NCBI GenBank assembly: GCA_002917075.1
Contig: NTMA01000043.1
Coordinates: 62,001 to 126,000, forward strand
Origin: Hawksworthiomyces lignivorus
Lineage: Eukaryota > Ascomycota > Sordariomycetes > Ophiostomatales > Ophiostomataceae
DNA length: 64,000 bases
Direction: 5' to 3'
In this document: positions 54,930 to 64,000 of the stretch, one piece after another
Layout: every line of letters begins with the position of its first letter
Numbering within the stretch: position 1 is the first letter of the stretch
Position numbers and translations under genes: made by a program
Notes under the pieces: generated by a model
The model's database searches: none
The model's input: the letters and a program-made list of their open reading frames with translations, nothing else
Told to the model about the DNA's origin: nothing

Positions 54930-56606
54930 GTCCTCGACGACTATGGGCGGATGCGGTCTACGTTAATCAAGAGGATCTAGAAGAAAGATCCGCACAGGTG
55001 GATATGATGGCCGAGATCTACACAGAGACTGAGACGACGGTGTCATGGCTTGGTAAGGCAGTCGATGAGAGTGACGACGCTGTGGAGCTCATCAAAAGCC
55101 TTGGAGACTGTGTACGTGAGCATGACAACGCTGAGCTGTGGAACAACATGTCCGGATCCGTCACAGAAAGGATAGACGCTGCGGAACTGATTGGCTTTCC
55201 CTTGCGCCAGCAGAATTGGCCGTCTCTATGGCGTCTTCTCGAACGTCCATATTGGTCCCGGTTCTAGGTAATTCAGGAGCTCGCAACACGAGCGTGGTAC
55301 GGTAAGACATCCGGCACATTTTTCTGTGAGAAGAGACACTTTGAGAGATCTCAGTTTGATTATTTCTGCATCTTCATTTTGACCATCGTCTTTGCAAAAC
55401 CTACTGTATGTGTTAATGCCCCCGACATAGACGAGCCCATTAAGTCCATGCTCAAGGGCGGGCAGCCACCGGGGCTCCAGAGGCCCAGTCACTGATTGCA
55501 TGTACTTATAAATCACAAAGAATTATGGACCAGCTGCTGCGTACTTCGGCAAGATTCAAAGTAACCGATCCTCGAGATAAGTTGTATGCACTACGGGGCT
55601 TGACTGAAGATGGCGATATCCTTTGGCCAGACTATACAGTTAGCTATGAACAAGTCTTCGGGAATTTTGTATCATCGCATATTAAAAAAGACCAGTCTCT
55701 TAGAGTGCTACTTCGCAACAAGTACAGAGAAAATCCGTCACGGGCGTCTTGGGCTCCAGACTTACTTCTCAGCGACGATTATAACCATGCCCGTCAGGGT
55801 ATGGCCCTTGTACTTGATACTGCTTCTTTCGGGCAGCAGGCTCGATGCTCGCAGATGCGTGGATTGATCCCGCTCGCAATTGCCTGTTTGCGTGTGGTAT
55901 TTCTGTTGGAGAGATTAACAAGGTGATTGGGCCTCTGCGTATACCAGAGAAGCACGTTGATCTTACATCCCAGAGCATACCGGACATCCTCACTTCGTTA
56001 GGGCGAGACGAAGTTTTGATAGCATTGATGGACTTTTGTAAGGGAGTTCCTGAGAGGAGCAGGGAAGAGTTCTGGCGGGCATTGTGTTTGGATGGCGACT
56101 GGAGCGGCCAGGGCAAGATATTTCCAAGCCCAGTTGAATTTGACACGCAGCACCGAGTGCTATTCGGGTTGGTGTCCGCGCTAGCGGATTTTATGCCGCG
56201 AAGACTGCATGAGAGAGATGCGTTATTTTCATAGTCTTTTGACATAAGTATGCAGGGAGCCTTAGGGGACCGCACCTTTATTGTAATGAAAGATGGTAAG
56301 ATGGGACTGGGGCCGTATCTTGCACAGCCGGGTGATTTGGTTTTTGTACTCTTTGGCGCCGCTTTCCGCTTAGTTCTCCGCCCAGTGGGCCATCAGTACC
56401 GCCTAGTTGGAGATGCATATATTTACGACATCATGCATGGCGAGCTCGTTCAAGAAATCCAGCAAAAGAACAGTGACTTGGGTCTCAAACGCAGTTTGCT
56501 CAAGCCTTTGCAGAATATATTGAGGCTTATGCGAGGACCCCTGCCAAAGAAAGAGGAGCAACCAGAAGTGTTAAAACAAGACATTGTGACAGTCGAGATC
56601 ATATGA
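54930..56606 (+). pseudogene. Decayed HET-domain gene
   Basis: HET blocks are clear: RPRRLWADAVYVNQEDLEERSAQVDMMAEIY, TVSWLG and RLLERPYWSRF, then a TAG at 55265 exactly where the conserved Trp of the W-VIQE motif should be, followed by VIQELATRAWYG. TDPRDKLYALRGL and PDYTVSYEQVF (55520-55650) follow, then a frame change near 55800. The C-terminal LGPYLAQPGDLVFVLFGAAFRLVLRP (56300-56390), the usual end of this HET subfamily, lies after a further stop at 56232-56234. The 5' part with the first HET motif is missing and a stop (TAA) precedes the first recognisable block. The change at 55265 is a G to A on this strand. Several stops and a frameshift make it non-functional. Confidence 0.85.
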
Positions 56607-56733
56607 AAGCCTCTCGAGCGTGTATGTAGCAATATAACATCTGCTCGTCTAGTTTATTTATGATGTCATAGTGCTCGTTGACGAACGTAATCTTTCGATG
56701 GCATACTTTTTTTTTTGTTTTGTTATCTATGAA

Positions 56734-57979
56734 TTATTCTTCAAAACCCCAATTTTTAAAACTTTCCAATGCGTCCAGCACAGTCTGCTCAAATGGCGTC
56801 CACGTCACCCCAAGAAGCATTTCAATTTTGGCTGTCTCGACATGGTAGGCCGCGGCACGAATGGTCTTCAACAGACTTTGGTCATAGCGTTCATTGACAG
56901 ATGAGGCCATCGATCGCACCATATCCCATGAAAATGAACCTCCTGCAGCCAGCAGGCGCTAGCTTGTTGGAATGCGGCCTGTATCAAGGCAGAGGACGTG
57001 GATGCGGGCCAAGTCTCTCACATCAACAAAGGCGGACATGGTCGTGGTCGCAGCTAGCTCGTTGGCCGGGCGGAAGGCGTGTTCCTGCAACTGTCGGCAA
57101 CTCTCGCTAAGAGAAGAGACGACTTGGCTGGGGAGTGACCCAAAAATAAGTGGCGGGCAGATGGTGATGAGCGTGAAGGCAGGCTTGACGCTATCGCTCT
57201 GCAAGATATCCCAGGCAGCCTTTTCTGCAAGCTTTTTGGAGGCTTGGTACGCGTTTCGCGTCGAGATTTTCGCCTGCTCACGAGTGATAGGATTCCAATC
57301 ATTTTCTGCTCGGTCGGCTGTCAGTCATATTAGACTGTCTTATTTTCTTTACTTCCATCCACTTACCAGTGTAGACGTAGCCGGGTCGCGGATTTTTGGA
57401 TACATCAACGACGGAGGCCAGTGACGATGTAACGACAACGCGTTTCACAGACTCTACTGCTACAGCAGCTTGAAGAACGCTTATTGTTCCCTTTATAGCC
57501 GGATCGAGCAAGCATCTTTCAGGGTCGGTGGTCTACAATGTGACGCTGTGAGAGAGTGGATGGTTTCAAGATATAACTTGGGAGGATGTGCGTGGATCAT
57601 AAAAGAAGATGACCAGTCCACGAGAAGTCCTTCATAGACAAACTTGCCTTGAACGTGTAAGGGGACGCAGAGTGAATGATAGCCCTTAACGGCGTTGACA
57701 AAAGCGTTTTCGCTGGCAATGTCCGGAACAATACATGTTTCTAGATCGCTGTGATCCTTGTGACAAGATACAATGGCGGCCGCCTTGTCTGATGAACGAA
57801 CAGATGCTCGAACCCGATACTTGTGCGTATCCAAGAGGTGGTCTAGGATGTGGCCACCGAGGAATCCTGAGGCACCAGTTACCTATAGCCCGCGGTCAGG
57901 AGAAACCTACTACAAAATGAAGTAGTGGAAGAGAGTGATGGTACCATACTAGAATTAGAGGCTTTGTAAAAGTCTTCAT
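56734..57979 (-). pseudogene. Decayed NAD-dependent reductase/epimerase (dihydroflavonol-reductase-like)
   Basis: Exons of an extended SDR are visible: MKTFTKPLIL joined to VTGASGFLGGHILDHLL (nucleotide-binding GxxGxxG), [49 protein letters not shown], the catalytic YxxxK in AYQASKKLAEKAAW, and FVDVRDLARIHVLCL. Two lesions break it. A frame change near 57690 lies between NAVKG and AIIHSAS. An in-frame TAG at about 56957 stands between RIPTS and RLLAAGGSFSWDMV, where relatives have Gln (CAG to TAG). One intron near 57650 seems to start with GCAAGT, a GC-AG type. Relatives reduce ketones or aldehydes with NADPH. Introns are otherwise intact, so decay is recent. Confidence 0.8.
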
Positions 57980-58318
57980 GCTAGCGATTCGAGGATTTCT
58001 CACTAACTTAGTAGTTAATCTCAAAGCAGAACGACTTATCCAATCGTTGATCATTCAGCTCAACAACAACAGGAAATATAAAACTATGATATAATGTCTT
58101 AACCTCTTTTGCTGGTTGGGTTATTTTACTGTATTTAAATGTTCAGCATGAGAAATCTTCGAGTTAAAGAAGTCACTAAAAAAAGGCAGCAGCTGACGAC
58201 TGCAGTTTCTTGGGATTAGAGAATGGAAGGAAAAAGAAGACGTGAATCATCCACGGATACCAATAAGTTGCATCACCTACCCTTCCTGTCTACCTAATAT
58301 GCGCTTACTGCTATATTT
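57980..58318. other. Spacer between two pseudogenes
   Basis: AT-rich, nothing recognised. Confidence 0.5.
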
Positions 58319-59199
58319 CAAATGCGCTTGGTTGTGGGCTTGAAACCGTAGATCCCGTTGTTAGCAGCCGGGTGGCGAATGGATCCGCCGATGTCACTGC
58401 CCACGCCCTGTTCTTTGTCAGGGAGAGAATATCCAATCGACAGGAAATTTTAAAAGAGGGTCTTACAAGAATACTACCCCGAATACCAATCAGAGCACCT
58501 TCGCCGCCAGAACTTCCACCGGCGTCATTGCTCGGTTATAGGGGTTGACCGTTGGACCATAGAGTACCGAATCAGTCTCGAGATGCATGATGGACTGGGG
58601 CTGGGTTGTGCTTGCAAAGATGACAGCACCAGCCTCTTCTAGCGCCGCCCAGACAGAGACGCGTCCCGTGGCTGGTGGATCCGAAACGAAGGCCACCACT
58701 GAAGCGTTGGTATAGCCACAATCCATGCCTATGTGCTCTTTGATGGATACAGGCAAGCTATGCAGTGGCCCTAGAGGTGCAGGAAGGCTGTCGAGGTAGC
58801 GAGCACGTTCAAGAGCTCTTAAAGGGAGCAACTCAGTAACACAGTTTGTCTGAGTGGATTAGAAGCCTAGCTTGGAACTAAACAGGATAAAGGCAAGGAA
58901 AAAGACAAGTGCTAGGAGGCGTACCAGTCTCTAGGCTAGAGCAGCTCGGTGAAGAAATGCCTTGACAACCGTTTCACAGGTATACGCGTGTGATGGATCT
59001 TCTCTAATAAGTCGATCGCATCGAGCGAGGTTACACGAACCTCCTCATCAGATAAGTAGCCTGTGATAACATCTACAGAACGCGTAGGCAATTCATTATC
59101 CACAATCGTCGAGACGTGTGGCAGAACTACAGCGATTGAAGCATCACACATAGTCCGTGCTTGGTTGATGAGATCGGTGCGCAAACTTATGGCAGCCAT
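58319..59199 (-). pseudogene. Truncated, decayed amidase (amidase-signature family)
   Basis: The 5' half of a fungal amidase is recognisable. AIDLLEKIHHT is followed, after a frame change near 58970, by VVKAFLHRAALA and a TAG where relatives have Gln. LLPLRALERARYLDSLPAPLGPLHSLPVSIKEHIG carries the catalytic Lys; AGAVIFASTTQPQS and NPYNRAMTP follow. A second frameshift (about one base missing, near 58521) precedes the signature GGSSGGEGALIGIRGS and then VGSDIGGSIRHPAANNGIYGFKPTTKR with a stop. All three members of the Ser-cisSer-Lys triad can still be read, but the C-terminal ~half of the usual ~550 aa is absent. Confidence 0.85.
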
Positions 59200-60342
59200 G
59201 GCGGTTGTTTGAAGGACGATGCAGTAAACGATGTGATACAATGGTGCGAAAAGGACGTAAGACAATTATGGCACGCAGCCTGTGTTTTGAATAAATTATT
59301 CTTTTTTTTCATTCAGCAGGTGTGCTGTCTTGAGATCCATCAGCGGAGTTTGATAAGAAGAAACAAGTCGATGGCTCGTCTATGAGAACGAAGAAGCCGT
59401 AGTTGCCCAGTGGGCCTCCACTTCCAGAAGAACAAAAGCCAGCAGAGCAGCCAGTCCAAACTCGCAATAATGTACAGACAAAAAAAAAACATCAAATAAA
59501 CAAAGCCACCTCTGCACTACCACAAATATTCTTATTTTGAAGTATAGGGATAATCTTATATAAATTGAAAATATTGGAAAATGAGAAATTGGATCTCTCA
59601 CACCTCTACAAAAACTTCTAATAAAGCTTAATTGAGGCACGAAAGGAGGCTGTAACAAGACAAGTCTGATTAAAATTGTTGATTGAATTGTGCTTGAATT
59701 TGGAATTTCGATTTGGCCATGCTCTTGGAGACTGAGACATCGAAAGCCATAATGCAAATAAGAAGACTACATAACAGTTATGATTGTCATGATGCGTCCA
59801 ACAAAACAGTCAACTTTGATTCACAGCATAGACGCTCTGAACTCTACAGGCACTTGGCTCTCCTAGATTTCCCAAGACTCCTCTAGACTCCTCTAGACGC
59901 CTTAGACGCCTTAATCGACAAATAAACGGCCACATGCACTTATCAGTCGGTAGCTGGCGGGTCACCACTATCGATGATTTTTTTTGTGAAGCCGCGAGTG
60001 GACGCGAGATGTGCACCGCAACATAAAGGTCTAAATGTGAAAATAATGGACTGGATATCTATTAACAAAGTCAAGTATCTAGGAAAAAAAAGCAAGACGG
60101 AAGAAAGCAAATCCTGAGGTCTGATATCAGTAAGGCTCCTGGGGAGAACAGAAAGAAGGGGGTTGAAGATAACTGAAGAGAAAGTGTGAGACTTTTGTTA
60201 TTATATAGCACTTCCTCGTTACCTCACTTTCTTCTCTTCTTTCTTCTTGGGACGACATTATATTTATAATTTGATATTTGACTCTATTCATTATTATTTT
60301 TGACCTCCTTATTCTCCGTCTAATCTCTCTTTAGAATACAAC
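59200..60342. other. Intergenic with short tandem repeat
   Basis: About 1.1 kb without a gene. It holds the small direct repeats at 59875-59912 and pyrimidine-rich sequence before 60343. Confidence 0.5.
59875..59912. repeat. Tandem 10-mer and 9-mer direct repeats
   Basis: AGACTCCTCT occurs twice in tandem (59875-59894), immediately followed by AGACGCCTT twice in tandem (59895-59912). The units are related, suggesting one ancestral repeat. Confidence 0.9.
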
Positions 60343-61413
60343 ATGGATGATGCCGTAAACATTGTCCCGCCAGGGACGCGGCTACAACAAAATAGCCCCA
60401 TCGTCCAGAACATCATATCGGGTGTGTGTCTGGGTATGACTTCTGGGATTTACCTAGCTATCACGGGCCTTGGTGCCGGAGGTGGCAAACTACAATCGTC
60501 GTCTCTATCTTCCAAGTCGCAAGCGTACGTATGAAACAGGCAGAGAAGAGAAGGAGGAAAGAAAGAGTAATCAGAAGAAAAAGAACTGACGGAAACAGAA
60601 CCCTTAATGGCATGTACGCTCTTTTTGGTTGGGTAAGTAGTTTTTGAGGTATCTAACAGACCTCTGGTATTGTCTGTCACATTGCACTTCTTTCACTTGC
60701 TGACGCTTTTCTTCACTACAGTTTGGTGGCGCATTTGTCAATGAGTTTGGCGTCCGCATCACAATGTTGGTCATTCAATCTTGTGTCCTCTCAATATCTT
60801 TCCTTCACTAATTATCACAGGTCTTTGGGAATCATCGGCTACCTTCTGTATGTTGGTGGACTTTGGTACTTTGGTAACACAGATGCCATTTGGTTCCCTC
60901 TGTGGGGTGTCGTTATGTGCGGCATCTCGGTTGGTCTCCTCTACGCCGTCTCCGGTTTTACCTCGTATGCCTACGCCACTGACAACCGCGAGGCTACCGT
61001 ACGTTAGGTGGATGCGTTTTTTTTTTTTTTTTTATAAAATTTGTTTCTTTGGCTGCAGTGACTAACGCCTGCAATAGTATATCCTTTTGCAACATAGCCT
61101 GCTTGTTACCGGAGCTGTTGCTGGGGCTGCCTTGTCTCTGGGAATCAATTTTCACTCGACCGCGGCTCATGTGCCCACGGCCGCCTACGCCAGCTTTATT
61201 GCTGTCATGTCTAGCATTCTTTTTCTGACTATTTTTGGCCTCGTTGAGCCTCGCAGAATTATCCGAAATGATGGCACCCACATTGCCATCTGGAAGAAGC
61301 CTGGCTTGAAGGAGAAGCTCCGCTACTTGTGGGATTCCGTGCAAACACCAAGGCAGAATTGGCCGGAAAGATGTGGCAGAAAGCCGGGAGAGGGCGACAA
61401 CGTCATGCCTTGA
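60343..61413 (+). pseudogene. Truncated UNC93-like (DUF895/MFS) membrane protein gene
   Basis: The exons match the N-terminal half of fungal UNC93-like proteins: GTRLQQNSPIVQNIISGVCLGMTSGIYLAITGLGAGGGK, ATLNGMYALFGWFGGAFVNEFGVRITM, LGIIGYLLYVGGLWYFGN, GISVGLLYAVSGFTSYAYATDNREAT, AALSLGINFHSTA and EPRRIIRNDGTHIAIWKKPGLKEKLRYLW. Between exon 3 (60722-60769, donor GTCATT) and the next (from 60821) no pair of GT-AG borders keeps the frame. After KLRYLWDSV the expected second set of six helices is absent and the frame ends at 61413. Relatives have about 480 aa. It is therefore a half-length, frame-broken copy, although an unannotated non-canonical splice could rescue the middle. Confidence 0.7.
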
Positions 61414-61760
61414 TATTTGACAGCCTCTTTTATTGCGCAAAAGGTGCTTTGCAGCCTGTATTTGGTATGTACAGCTGCCAAACCAAGATCTACTCTAAAA
61501 AAAATATCAACGTAGTGTCGGCTCTATCCTAAAACAAGTTATTCCTACTACAAGAACAAGCATAGAAAAAGTATACCAGCACTTGAGTCTGAATTAATTG
61601 AATGTTAATGTTTCTGTAAACTGAAACATGCTGTTGGAGTAAAAATGACTAGGCAAGGGCATTCGCCACAGGGAACAAAGGCCCTTCTCGCGCGTCTAAA
61701 TTTCTTTAACGTCTTCTTATCTGAGGATATCATCTCGATGCTCATTGTTCTCTGCCCTGT
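61414..61760. other. Spacer
   Basis: Nothing recognised in about 350 bases; no trace of the missing UNC93 half. Confidence 0.5.
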
Positions 61761-62417
61761 TCAAGACTGCAACCTCCGGCTCCCCACTATCTGCACCAAA
61801 GCGACCGACGACACCATCAGACCGGGCCTCTCGCCCCAAAACTCCACCGTGAGCGTCACTCCCAAGCCTCGTGGGTTCTCATTAAACTGCATCCAGTTAT
61901 CTTCTCCATAAATCACGCTGCCGATATGAATTCGGAAATCCCGGTCCGCAGGCAGCGGCCCTTGCTGGTGCTGCTGGTACGGATGCGTGTGCTCGCCCGC
62001 ATCATCACCGCCGCTCTTCTCTGACGACCACAGTAGCTCTCGCCCCGCGTAGAGCTCGGCGCGCGTGATCTTTGACGGCCCGTGCAGCGGCAGCCCGTCG
62101 TGGTGGGGGTGCGGGACCACGCCGATCTCGAGCGCAGTCGACACTATCGCATAGCCTGCAGCGAGCGAGCCGCGGGGCGTCTCTTCTTCAGGGGCGCGGA
62201 GCGTCTGGAGGGGGAAGTGCACCTTGCCTGTCACCCTAGTCGCCGTGGCAGACTCTAGAGACTCCGGCGAAGAAGTGCGAGGGAGTGAGGAAGGAAGGGT
62301 GATGATGGCGCCCAGGCTGTGGTGGGCAATGGTGACGGGATGGGCGGCATCGGAGAGAGCAGCGTTACCGTGAACAGAAGAGACGATGGTCTCGCAAGGG
62401 CCGGGGAGGGTATTCAT
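61761..62417 (-). CDS. Hypothetical protein, 218 aa
   Basis: A single exon with coding-like composition: higher GC than its flanks, and balanced amino acids. It has alternating beta-like hydrophobic segments (SLGAIITLPSS, VTGKVHFPLQTL, AAGYAIVSTALEIGVV, DFRIHIGSVIYG, GLGVTLTVEFWGE, MVSSVALVQIVG), a His-rich loop (HTHPYQQHQQG), and no signal peptide or membrane helix. I do not recognise the family. It looks like a beta-rich soluble domain. Confidence 0.55.
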   Translation of the reverse strand: MNTLPGPCETIVSSVHGNAALSDAAHPVTIAHHSLGAIITLPSSLPRTSSPESLESATATRVTGKVHFPLQTLRAPEEETPRGSLAAGYAIVSTALEIGVVPHPHHDGLPLHGPSKITRAELYAGRELLWSSEKSGGDDAGEHTHPYQQHQQGPLPADRDFRIHIGSVIYGEDNWMQFNENPRGLGVTLTVEFWGERPGLMVSSVALVQIVGSRRLQS

Positions 62418-63449
62418 GATGACAACAATATATTGCTAGTGATTTAGAGCTGAGAGAATCCGAGCCAAGGCTGGCAAGGTTGTATGGCTTGAAAAGACGA
62501 TGATATATGCTTCAAATATGTGCAGGCGAGCATGTAGCGCAGGAAGTTTTTGGCACAACGTTTGGTCTTTGTTTTTCTCCTAGTTGTTCCAAGTATCATG
62601 CTAATATGCTGTTTGGGAGAGCCAGAGTGAAAGTAATTTCTGAAGCAAATCAGAGGGAGGTCAGCCGAACTAGCCTACACAATGATTCTACTGTGCTACC
62701 GGTATTAATAATTGTTATCGGCCAATCGAAGTCTCCTTATGCTTCTGGTTTTAAGTTGCGTAGGATTGCATGGTGGCCCAAGGATGTTCGTTTTTCTACC
62801 AGGAGAGCTTGGTGCTGGGAGCCAGGATCGTACAAAATATTGCAGTCAGTACCTTCTGCATAGAAATTCCGAAGGTCTAGAATTTGCCAAAGATGACTGC
62901 AGAAATAAAGGCTTCTGTTGTGTCCTTCCCTGGTATGGGTCAAGAAAGTGTGATTTGTTCGCTTCGAAGCCACAACGCCGTAAGCAGAGTGATGACAATA
63001 ATGTGGCTGCGTTCAAGGCATCGTGACTTAAACTAAATAAGTTCATTGGGTGATCCAAGTCCGTCAGACAATATTATCTTCTTGGCCACCAAAATATGAC
63101 CTTTTCCAGAAGAGATATTAGTATTGCAGGTGAGATGCGCAAGAGTCAAACTGACAGTCTATCAGCATCTTAGTCTGCCCTACACGATAAATCCAATGCA
63201 GGTTGTCGGAGAATTCAACATTTCTATGTTTTCCACTTTCATCCTTTCATCATGTCTCCAAACTCAAGAACGAGAGACCGCCAACTATATAAGGCATAAG
63301 GATCTCTCTGTATGAACCAGGACTCGACATGACTGAGCAGACCTCTAGAAGTCGCATCCCCCAGACCATACAGATTTCACGTCTATCATCGTATAAAAAA
63401 AATTGCATCTTTCGAACTTTGCACTGATCTTGCATAACATATTTTTATC
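62418..63449. other. Intergenic
   Basis: One kilobase without a recognisable gene. ORFs 62507-62863 and 62712-63026 overlap and lack domains. Confidence 0.5.
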
Positions 63450-64000
63450 ATGGACCTGCCTCAGATTTGCACGCAGATGCCTGTTCCGCCAGAACTCCAA
63501 AAGCTGGCAGATACACTCGCAATTCAGGAGAATCCTCTCAATGGGCACCAAATCACAGCCGGAGGACTCACCAAAGGCGGCGGGGACGTGGTCGGCCTTG
63601 CACTCCCAGTGGGCACCATGTGGCGAACTGGCCGCAGCCTGCGAGTCAAGATCCTTAACGGATCCGAGAAGGTCCGAAGCAAGGTGCAGCAGTACGCCAG
63701 CCTATGGGCGCAGTATGCCAATATCAAGCTTAATTTTGTCGACTGGGGGAACGCAGAGATCCGTGTCAACATTGACTCTAGCGGCGCATCTTGGTCGTAC
63801 GTGGGTACTGCGAACCTGGCCATCTCGTCTAGTGAGTGCACGATGAACTTCGGCTGGCTGACGGACTCGACGACCGAGACTGAGTTCTCGCGCGTAATCA
63901 TTCATGAGTTCGGCCACGCACTGGGCTGTATCCATGAGCACCAGTCGCCAGCGGCCAACATTCCCTGGAACAAGCCGGCCGTGTATGACTATTACCAGAG
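63450..64000 (+). CDS. Metzincin-type zinc metalloprotease, 5' part (runs off the window)
   Basis: The ORF from ATG 63450 stays open to the window end (183 codons seen). The sequence MWRTGRSLRVKILNGSEKVRSKVQQYASLWAQYANIKLNFVD is the usual start of a metzincin peptidase domain. The zinc motif HEFGHALGCIHEHQSP follows (three His plus the Glu; HExxHxxGxxH, here with the extra Glu of astacin-like enzymes). No signal peptide is visible at the first Met, so it may be intracellular, or the true start may be elsewhere. The end, the Met-turn and any C-terminal domains lie outside the window. Confidence 0.85.
   Translation, partial: MDLPQICTQMPVPPELQKLADTLAIQENPLNGHQITAGGLTKGGGDVVGLALPVGTMWRTGRSLRVKILNGSEKVRSKVQQYASLWAQYANIKLNFVDWGNAEIRVNIDSSGASWSYVGTANLAISSSECTMNFGWLTDSTTETEFSRVIIHEFGHALGCIHEHQSPAANIPWNKPAVYDYYQ

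Noticed and set aside
1..64000. tRNA genes, rRNA, CRISPR arrays, telomere repeats
   Set aside because: I looked for A/B-box pairs, regular spaced repeats and TTAGGG runs by eye and found none; small RNAs cannot be excluded without a covariance-model search.

Overview
This window is nuclear DNA from a filamentous ascomycete (Pezizomycotina, most likely Sordariomycetes; the class is an inference from gene families). The signs are genes of one to seven exons with short introns of about 45-120 bases, GT-AG borders, fungal-type branch points, no operons, and families largely restricted to these fungi: HET, STAND/NLR, UstYa, LaeA/UMTA-like methyltransferases and Fta4. Coding structures below were joined by hand from frame-compatible splice sites; every multi-exon model listed as intact closes in frame.

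Left part (0.8-23 kb), accessory. A 1488-aa NACHT/ankyrin-type NLR (0.8-5.5 kb) is followed by the most interesting locus: a compact putative fungal RiPP cluster of the dikaritin/UstYa type (6.6-13.0 kb). It has a 67-codon secreted precursor-like ORF, a UstYa-family oxidase with both HxxHC motifs, a membrane-anchored tyrosinase that shares a divergent promoter with the UstYa gene, and an M3 zinc oligopeptidase. Next come a decayed HET gene, a four-helix membrane protein with a repeat tail, a decayed subtilisin-like (S8) gene and an intact WD40-HET fusion protein.

Middle part (23.7-43 kb), mostly housekeeping. It holds a Fta4-like kinetochore subunit, a PLP-dependent decarboxylase, a small UPF0390 protein, a 4.6-kb gene-free stretch, a LaeA/UMTA-like methyltransferase, a Gts1-like ArfGAP-UBA-polyQ protein, a Crg1/Tmt1-like methyltransferase and an uncharacterised 614-aa protein with a possible PD-(D/E)XK core.

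Right part (44-64 kb), accessory again. An anion:cation-symporter MFS permease, an HpcH/HpaI aldolase and a metal-dependent cyclase/hydrolase may form a small catabolic group. A second LaeA/UMTA-like methyltransferase follows. Four successive decayed genes (HET, NAD-dependent reductase, amidase, UNC93-like transporter) then form a gene graveyard. A hypothetical protein and the 5' part of a metzincin-type metalloprotease end the window. I saw no tRNA, rRNA, CRISPR array or intact transposon.
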